Shown here: positions 14,748 through 19,871 of the stretch, one piece after another
How the letters are laid out: each line of letters opens with the position of its first letter
Position numbering within the stretch: the stretch's first letter is position 1
Assembly (NCBI GenBank): GCA_044349205.1
Contig: JBIKRJ010000019.1
Location: 1 to 19,871 of the forward strand
Direction of reading: 5' to 3'
Source: UBA9547 sp044349205
GTDB lineage: Bacteria > Bacteroidota > Bacteroidia > Cytophagales > UBA9547
Length of the DNA: 19,871 nucleotides
The notes under the pieces: generated by a model
Told to the model about the DNA's origin: nothing
The model's database searches: none
What the model saw: the letters and a program-made list of their open reading frames with translations, nothing else
Translations under genes and position numbers: made by a program

Positions 14748-15890
14748 ATGAGGATAGGAATTGAAGCTCAGCGGCTTTTTAGAACCAAAAAGCACGGAAT
14801 GGACATTGTCGCTCTGGAACTTATCAAAAGTCTTCAGGAAATGGACAACGATAACGAATACCACATTTTGGTCAAAAAAGACAAGGACATGGGCTGTTTA
14901 GAAATTCGCAACTCAAAGTTTATGCTGCATGTGTTGCCTTCCCTTCCGTATCCTATTTGGGAGCAATTGCTACTTCCCTTTTATGTGTGGCGGCTAAAGC
15001 TGGATCTGTTGCATTGCACGGCCAACACGGCTCCTGTTATTTGTCCTTGCAAAATGGTGGTTACCCTTCACGACATCATATTTTTGGAGAAAAACCCAAT
15101 GAAGGGATTGGGTTCGAGCTACCAAAAGTTGGGAAATGTGTATCGCAAATATGTAGTGCCACTTGTGGTTAGAAAATGCAAGCAGCTGATTACGGTTTCC
15201 TATTTCGAACAAACCCGTATCGTCGATTTTTTTCGATTGCAGAAAGAAAAAGTAAAGGTGGTGTACAATGGCGTGGGGGCACATTTCTTTGTGCAGCACA
15301 CCATCGAAGACAAACAAGAGCTGAGGCAAGAATATGCCTTGCCCGAGCGTTATATGCTGTTTTTAGGAAACAAAGACCCCAAGAAAAACTTGCCAAATGT
15401 GATAAGAGCCTATGCGCGATATGTGAAAAAAACCCAAAATCCATTGCACTTGGTCGTTTTAGATTTTTCGAAACAAGCTATGGCAACGTTTGTTGAAGAC
15501 GAACAATTGGGCATGGAACTGTTGGAAAAAATGGTATCGATTGGGTATGTGCGCAATCAAAAGCTGCCTATTTTGATACAAGCATCGCAACTTTTTTTGT
15601 ATCCTTCTTTGCGCGAGAGTTTTGGCATTCCTTTGCTGGAAGCCATGGCATGCCAAGTGCCCGTCATTACTTCCAATACCTCGTCTATGCCTGAGGTGGC
15701 GGGCGGTTGTGCTTTGCTTGTGAACCCAGAATCGGTAGAAGAAATAGCGCAGGCCATGGCAAGGGTACAAAACGAAAACCAGTTTAGAGAGAGTCTTATT
15801 TGTGACGGGCGCGCGCGTAGCCAAGAGTTTACTTGGGCGGCCTCGGCGCGGTACTCTTTAGAATGTTACAAATATGCCATGGAAGATTAA
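14748..15890 (+). CDS. GT4-family glycosyltransferase
   Basis: This 380-residue GT-B enzyme begins with MRIGIEAQRLFRTKKHGMD, typical of the mannosyltransferase-like GT4 group. HCTANTAP and TLHDIIFLE lie in the acceptor domain; VYNGVG, MLFLGNKDPKKNLPNVIRAY and SLRESFGIPLLEAMACQVPVI in the donor domain, the last carrying the Glu-x7-Glu signature of retaining GT4 enzymes. It should add one sugar to the lipid-linked repeat unit. The ATG at 14748 is preferred to the one at 14712, which adds 12 unlikely residues. It is the only plus-strand gene of the locus, diverging from the lipoprotein gene and overlapping the end of the TolC-like gene tail to tail by three or four bases with no terminator between them. 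Confidence 0.92.
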   Translation: MRIGIEAQRLFRTKKHGMDIVALELIKSLQEMDNDNEYHILVKKDKDMGCLEIRNSKFMLHVLPSLPYPIWEQLLLPFYVWRLKLDLLHCTANTAPVICPCKMVVTLHDIIFLEKNPMKGLGSSYQKLGNVYRKYVVPLVVRKCKQLITVSYFEQTRIVDFFRLQKEKVKVVYNGVGAHFFVQHTIEDKQELRQEYALPERYMLFLGNKDPKKNLPNVIRAYARYVKKTQNPLHLVVLDFSKQAMATFVEDEQLGMELLEKMVSIGYVRNQKLPILIQASQLFLYPSLRESFGIPLLEAMACQVPVITSNTSSMPEVAGGCALLVNPESVEEIAQAMARVQNENQFRESLICDGRARSQEFTWAASARYSLECYKYAMED

Positions 15891-16603
15891 AATTGGCTGG
15901 GCAGTTTCACACTTTCCATTTTTACGCCTATCAGTGTTTCCAAATCTATCTTGCTTTGGTTGAAATCCGACTCGGCGGTCAGTTTGCTTTCTGTCAATCC
16001 TAGGTGTGCAATGGTGGCACTGTTGTATTCTTCCAAAGTGATTTCGTTTTTCTGGAATTTTTGCTTGATAACCTGCTGAAGGGTAAGACTTTCTTCCCAA
16101 GCGTGCGTTTTCAACATTACTATTTTTTTGCGTAGTCTGTATGACTCCAATTTTCTGGCAATTTCCCCTTTCAGCAATACTTTCTGCAAATCGGTTTCGG
16201 AAAGGCTTGCCTTGTATTGTTCTTTGGCCTTTTTCATTTCGATGGGGTCTTTTACAAAAGTGCTGAGACTAAGTCGCAACCCCACTAGGTAGCGCGGGTA
16301 GAACACATTAGAGTTTCCATTGGAGAAGGGGTTGATGTTGGCTTCGTTCAAGTTGAACTGCCCCACGAGTGATTCCGACCACGAAAATTGGGTGTTTTTC
16401 ATGCTATAATAGGCTTGTTTGGCCTGATGTTCTTTTACCCTGTTTTGGGGGTAATACGCCCACGCCAGTTCAAATAGTTTTTCTACGACTATGCTGGTAG
16501 AATCTATTTCAGACGCATTGCGTTTAATGTTATTTTGTGCTTTTGTGCAAAATGCGCTTAGGATGTAGCATCCAAAGAAGAGATAAGCTGATTTATGTTT
16601 CAT
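15887..16603 (-). CDS. Half-length TolC-like exported protein
   Basis: This 238-residue protein has a signal peptide (about 1-22, ending TKAQ) and then a pattern like one repeat of TolC-family outer-membrane proteins: a helix with AWAYYPQNRVKEHQAKQAY (48-66), two beta-like segments (SESLVGQFNL and YLVGLRLSLSTF) and two long amphipathic helices, the second ending in QSKIDLETLIG as TolC repeats do. TolC proteins usually have two such repeats and over 400 residues, so this is a single repeat, complete at both ends with no sign of frameshift. It starts 11 bases inside the end of the polymerase gene and so is probably coupled to it. It might form an oligomeric export channel or an adaptor; no function is established. 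Family assignment rests on pattern recognition. Confidence 0.6.
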   Translation of the reverse strand: MKHKSAYLFFGCYILSAFCTKAQNNIKRNASEIDSTSIVVEKLFELAWAYYPQNRVKEHQAKQAYYSMKNTQFSWSESLVGQFNLNEANINPFSNGNSNVFYPRYLVGLRLSLSTFVKDPIEMKKAKEQYKASLSETDLQKVLLKGEIARKLESYRLRKKIVMLKTHAWEESLTLQQVIKQKFQKNEITLEEYNSATIAHLGLTESKLTAESDFNQSKIDLETLIGVKMESVKLPSQF

Positions 16604-18056
16604 TTTTTTCGAAGTTTGGTAGGAGTGTTACAATGGCCATTCCGGCATAAAAAATGAGCGAAGTGGGGTACATGGTAATGGCTTCTTGCACATAGTTGGC
16701 CACGATAAGGCAAAACAACACACACAAAATGCCGGCTTGCAGGTTTTTCAGCAAAGGGTTTTTCAAGAGGTAGTAATTTTTGATGCCAGTTTTGAGCACT
16801 GCAAAAAGCATGATGCAATACAAGGCCAAGCCAGTCCACCCCAATTCCACAGCAATTTTTACAAAGCCACTGTCGGGCGGAAAGCTGGCCAGTTCCGATT
16901 GGGGCGAAAACCGTTTTCCCCAGCCCCCTACGCTGCCTAGGCCGGCTCCTATGGGGTGCTTTTGGATAAATGGTTTGATAAACTCTTGGTTTTTTAAGCG
17001 AACCTGAAACGAAGGGTCTTCTTTGGGAGTGAAGGCCGACCGCAATCGTTCGAGCGTGTTAGAATCCAATGGCCCTATGCTTTGAATGGGAGAAAGAATG
17101 ACACCCATTCCTAGCGACAAGAAAAAAATAGAGAGCACAACGAATAATCGTTTGAGCGTAATGACGGTAAGAAAAACCAATCCGATGGGGAGTAGCAAAT
17201 AAGCCGTTCTGGTGCCGGAATACAGCATAGAAAAAGCCATAAGGCCTGCCGCAGCCAAATAATAAAGCCTTTGGAAAATAGAAATGGGTCCCATGCTTAA
17301 AACCAAGCATAACACCGCCGTGTAGGCTACTGTAATGCCAAATGTGGTAGGGTCACTGAAGAAAGAAAATTTTCGAAAACGCCCCCAATTGTAATAAAGG
17401 TTAAAGCGTTCTTCGTCTGCTCTAATCCACGCTTCTTCAGAGGGCAGAAGGCCATGAAACTCTTGAAAAAGGGCATACACTGCCAATAGCAAACACAAGA
17501 AAATCCATAGTTGGATGAAGTACTGAACGAGTTTTAAGCTTGTAAAGCTGTATAGGCAAATGTAGAAAAACACCATCGCCCCAGCCATGCCGCGTATGGA
17601 ATAAGCCCAGGCTTGCCTCGAATAGGCAAAAGGATTGGCCACTTGCAAAATGTTGTAAAGTATCCACACAAATACCAAAATCCCTATCCAATTGTGGGCA
17701 AAAGTCCATGACTTTTCGCGGCCTATTTGCACCATCATCACCAAAAGCAGATAGAGTATCAAAAAGTCGATGGCGAGACCAAGTGGTGCGTGTATATACC
17801 GCAAAATGCCCAAAATGAAAAAAGAGGCGACAAAGGTGAGAAACACTCCAACGTGTAAATAGGCGCTTGAATACAGCAACACGGGAACTCCTACTGCCGT
17901 TATTGCAGCAATGTGGCCATATACAATCCCCCATTCCGAAATGGCCAAGGCAACACCCAAGCCCAGCAACACGACCACTAGGCCAATGGCAAGGTCTTTG
18001 TTTGGCAAAAAAGGAAGCATTGTTGGCTTTTGCCACACCGTTTGGTTATGTTTCAT
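16593..18056 (-). CDS. Polysaccharide polymerase, Wzy/O-antigen-ligase type
   Basis: This 487-residue inner-membrane protein has about 11-12 predicted transmembrane helices and a large hydrophilic loop near residues 330-400, the layout of Wzy polymerases and O-antigen ligases (Wzy_C superfamily). LYSGTRTAYLLLPIG (278-292) and HPIGAGLGSVGGWG (367-380) match conserved elements of that family. In this locus, beside wzx, it most likely polymerises flipped repeat units in the periplasm; ligase activity cannot be excluded. The ATG at 18056 follows the mini-protein stop by 21 bases; a second ATG 12 codons later is possible. Its first 11 bases, ATGAAACATAA, are identical to those of the TolC-like gene that overlaps its end. 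Polymerases of this kind are too divergent to predict linkage. Confidence 0.85.
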   Translation of the reverse strand: MKHNQTVWQKPTMLPFLPNKDLAIGLVVVLLGLGVALAISEWGIVYGHIAAITAVGVPVLLYSSAYLHVGVFLTFVASFFILGILRYIHAPLGLAIDFLILYLLLVMMVQIGREKSWTFAHNWIGILVFVWILYNILQVANPFAYSRQAWAYSIRGMAGAMVFFYICLYSFTSLKLVQYFIQLWIFLCLLLAVYALFQEFHGLLPSEEAWIRADEERFNLYYNWGRFRKFSFFSDPTTFGITVAYTAVLCLVLSMGPISIFQRLYYLAAAGLMAFSMLYSGTRTAYLLLPIGLVFLTVITLKRLFVVLSIFFLSLGMGVILSPIQSIGPLDSNTLERLRSAFTPKEDPSFQVRLKNQEFIKPFIQKHPIGAGLGSVGGWGKRFSPQSELASFPPDSGFVKIAVELGWTGLALYCIMLFAVLKTGIKNYYLLKNPLLKNLQAGILCVLFCLIVANYVQEAITMYPTSLIFYAGMAIVTLLPNFEKNET

Positions 18057-18077
18057 GTAGGTTGACGAAGTGTTTTT

Positions 18078-18170
18078 TTACAGAAAAACCACTTTTATAA
18101 AGATGGCCAGCAGCGCACTGCCGCAAAACCACAAGGCGAAGTGGTATTTTAGCACATCAGCTTTTTCCAT
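18078..18170 (-). CDS. 30-residue single-pass membrane mini-protein
   Basis: This complete reading frame starts with ATG at 18170, 14 bases inside the end of wzx, and stops with TAA at 18078, 21 bases before the polymerase start. It encodes 30 residues: a short polar N-terminus (MEKADVLKYH) followed by a continuous hydrophobic segment of 20 residues that runs to the end, interrupted only by Lys26. That is the layout of a small bitopic membrane protein. The overlap with the wzx stop matches the coupled starts elsewhere in the locus, which argues for translation. No homologous family is recognised. It might modulate Wzx, Wzy or Wzc, but that is inference; it could also be a chance frame filling the 100-base gap. 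Confidence 0.5.
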   Translation of the reverse strand: MEKADVLKYHFALWFCGSALLAIFIKVVFL

Positions 18171-19503
18171 TGTTTTTTTGAGTGGTTAGGTTTTGGAGTA
18201 GCCGTATCAAATGGGGATATATTTCCACCACCATCATAAGCGTATTTCGCACACTCACACCAAATTTTTTTCGCATATACCAAATAGTGAAAAGGGTACA
18301 TACCACGCATACCATCAAAGAGCCCACCGCTGCGCCTTCCACTCCATAAAGGCTTATCATGTAATAATTTACTAAAATATTCAATGCGGCGTTTATTATC
18401 AGGAAGTAAAAATTGAGGTGAGGGCTGCCTTCCGAATCTAAAATGGTGCCAAATTGCCTAAGGAAGGGAAGAAAAAGGTTTTGTACTACCACTAATTGCA
18501 ATACAAAGGCCATTTCGGTGTAGTTTTTTCCGGTTAATACAAATAGAACAAACTTGGGCAGCAAACAAACCAAGAGTACTGCTGGCAATATCAGGCTCAG
18601 CATAATGGCCACCGAAGTCTCGTACAACTCCTTTACCGCCGAATAGCCCTCTTGGTGAATCCTTTTTGAGCTTTGCGGAAAAACCACGGCGGCCACCGAA
18701 GTGATGGGGACTTCAAACAAATTGGAAATACGGGCTGTGGCGTTGTAAGCACCTACCTCTACGCTTGTCTTTAGGTTGCCCAAAATCATTTGGTCGGCCG
18801 TTTTGAAAAAAACAGAACTAATGTTGGTGCCAAACACAAACTTTCCGTAATGAAATAGTTTGGAAACCCATCGCCAATCTATTTTAAAGGTAAATGCCAC
18901 ATATTTTCGCACAAAAAAAACCGAAACCGCGCTACCTACCATAGCGGCTATGGTTTGAAAATTGACCATCTGTACAAGGTCGGGGGCTTTGCCGCCCACA
19001 TACACATACATGATATAGAAAAAAAAACAGGCCTGTCGTAGCAAGTTGCTCACCATTATGCCTTTGAAATCGAAATGGGCTTGTTGTATGAAAGAAAATT
19101 GGGAAAAAAACACTAAAACCACCGTGGTGAAAATGTAATACCTGAACATGGGCAGAAGCAGTGGCGAATGCCAATAGTCCGACAGGAATGGAGCAAGTGC
19201 ATACAAGCATAGCGCACTAGCCGATGTCAGAATCACATTCAAGACAAAGGAAGCCGTGATAATTTCTTTTTTGTCTTTTTCGTGCGACGTCGTAAGGTGT
19301 TTGATAAGGGAATTTTGAATAAGTCCGTTACGGGCAAGTTCGACAAGGGTAGTTACCGACAAATACAACGCCCAAACACCAAACGCTTCTTTGCTTGCCA
19401 TTCTGACCAAAATAAAAAACGAGCCAAAACCCAAAACCAAGGCAGAAAAACGATCTGCCATGGTGTATAAACCCGAGTTAAGCCAGTACTTTCTTGTCTC
19501 CAA
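18157..19503 (-). CDS. Polysaccharide flippase, Wzx type
   Basis: This 448-residue inner-membrane protein has about 12 or more hydrophobic helices and belongs to the MOP/polysaccharide biosynthesis transporter superfamily, which moves undecaprenyl-linked repeat units to the periplasmic face. Characteristic segments include GFGSFFILVRMASKEAFGVWALYL near the N-terminus (given in part as FGVWALYLS), YNATARISNLFEVPITSVAA and the GVEGAAVGSLMVC helix. The frame begins with TTG at 19501-19503, ten bases after the stop of the Wzc-like gene; no ATG lies close upstream, and the first internal ATG (19461) would remove 14 residues that look like genuine family sequence. The end overlaps the mini-protein start. 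Substrate specificity is that of the unknown repeat unit. Confidence 0.9.
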   Translation of the reverse strand: METRKYWLNSGLYTMADRFSALVLGFGSFFILVRMASKEAFGVWALYLSVTTLVELARNGLIQNSLIKHLTTSHEKDKKEIITASFVLNVILTSASALCLYALAPFLSDYWHSPLLLPMFRYYIFTTVVLVFFSQFSFIQQAHFDFKGIMVSNLLRQACFFFYIMYVYVGGKAPDLVQMVNFQTIAAMVGSAVSVFFVRKYVAFTFKIDWRWVSKLFHYGKFVFGTNISSVFFKTADQMILGNLKTSVEVGAYNATARISNLFEVPITSVAAVVFPQSSKRIHQEGYSAVKELYETSVAIMLSLILPAVLLVCLLPKFVLFVLTGKNYTEMAFVLQLVVVQNLFLPFLRQFGTILDSEGSPHLNFYFLIINAALNILVNYYMISLYGVEGAAVGSLMVCVVCTLFTIWYMRKKFGVSVRNTLMMVVEIYPHLIRLLQNLTTQKNNGKS

Positions 19504-19513
19504 ATTTTTGTTT

Positions 19514-19871
19514 TTAGATGGTGAGGTCGTCCATTTCCACCTTGTTCAGAATGCTTCCCAAATATTTTGCTCCAATCGACTTCAGGTATTTAATCGATTC
19601 TTTGTCTATTTGGCTCACGGGCTTGTCGGCCGCAAATACGCCAATCACCTTTTCGGCATACGTGGAAAGTTCTTTAGTGTCAGAATACAGGTTCAGACAA
19701 GGCCCTTCCATAAAAATATAGTCATATTTTTTGCGGAGGTTTGCCAATAGCGAATCGAATTTTTTTCCGTGAAATATCTCAGAAGGCGACAAGTCGTTTC
19801 GGGTACAACTCAAAATATCTAGACCTTCCACCCGTGTTTGTCGAATAATTTTATCAGCATTTTCTGGTTCG
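19514..19871 (-). CDS. Wzc/BY-kinase-like polysaccharide co-polymerase, C-terminal part
   Basis: Only the last 118 or so codons are in the window; the 5' part lies beyond the edge. The segment VEGLDILSCTRNDLSPSEIF corresponds to the GLDILPSG-PPNPSELL region of bacterial tyrosine kinases such as Wzc and CapB, followed by LRKKYDYIFMEGP, the Walker B strand, and AEKVIGVFAADKPVSQIDKESI with GAKYLGSILNKVE at the end. Two features differ from active kinases: the Walker B aspartate is replaced by Glu in MEGP, and there is no tyrosine-rich tail, the protein ending MDDLTI. It probably controls polymer length with Wzy, with kinase activity uncertain. A GTG at 19829-19831 is internal and not the start. 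wzx follows after ten bases. Confidence 0.85.
   Translation of the reverse strand, partial: EPENADKIIRQTRVEGLDILSCTRNDLSPSEIFHGKKFDSLLANLRKKYDYIFMEGPCLNLYSDTKELSTYAEKVIGVFAADKPVSQIDKESIKYLKSIGAKYLGSILNKVEMDDLTI

Noticed and set aside
19829..19831. GTG start for a short separate protein at the right edge
   Set aside because: The frame stays open to the window edge and upstream residues fit the Wzc/BY-kinase family, so the GTG is an internal valine.

Overview
The window looks like a chromosomal segment of a member of the Bacteroidota. Pointers are the A-rich leaders with little Shine-Dalgarno signal, several matches to the Bacteroidota -7 promoter box TAnnTTTG, a sugar-phosphate transferase and a Wzc-type C-terminus of the kind found in Bacteroidota exopolysaccharide loci, and heptamer repeats between genes. 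Genus and order cannot be told from the sequence alone. No rRNA, tRNA, IS element or CRISPR array is visible, and no gene-free stretch exceeds 300 bases (the longest is 246, at 2580-2825).

Region 1 (1-7730) is housekeeping: thioredoxin (-), a TrmH/SpoU RNA methyltransferase (+), a long-form NADPH-dependent ketol-acid reductoisomerase (-), agmatine deiminase (+), a solitary complex I subunit NuoB (+), then the cell-elongation pair mreD-mrdA (-) and a HAD phosphatase (-). Several genes stand apart from their usual partners: ilvC without other ilv genes, nuoB without other nuo genes, and mreD-mrdA without mreB, mreC or rodA.

Region 2 (7917-19871) is a Wzx/Wzy-type exopolysaccharide or capsule locus, almost entirely on the minus strand. 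In transcription order it has the C-terminal end of a Wzc/BY-kinase-like protein (cut by the window edge), the flippase Wzx, a 30-residue membrane mini-protein not previously delimited, a Wzy/O-antigen-ligase-type polymerase, a TolC-like protein with a single repeat, a lipoprotein with a clan GH-A glycoside hydrolase barrel between two beta-rich (probably sugar-binding) domains, the initiating sugar-phosphate transferase, a GT2 glycosyltransferase, a hexapeptide-repeat acyltransferase, a membrane-anchored alpha/beta hydrolase and a GT4-like glycosyltransferase. One further GT4 enzyme (14748-15890) is the only plus-strand gene of the locus.

Read together (inference): the sugar-phosphate transferase loads the first sugar on undecaprenyl phosphate, the glycosyltransferases and acyltransferase build and decorate the repeat unit, Wzx flips it, Wzy polymerises it under Wzc control, and the GH lipoprotein, TolC-like protein and anchored hydrolase act in the envelope on processing or export. 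No Wza-type outer-membrane exporter is in the window. Overlapping stop and start codons through much of the locus indicate translational coupling. The most unusual items are the mini-protein, the half-length TolC-like protein, the GH lipoprotein with its two flanking domains, and period-7 repeat tracts placed mostly just after minus-strand stop codons.
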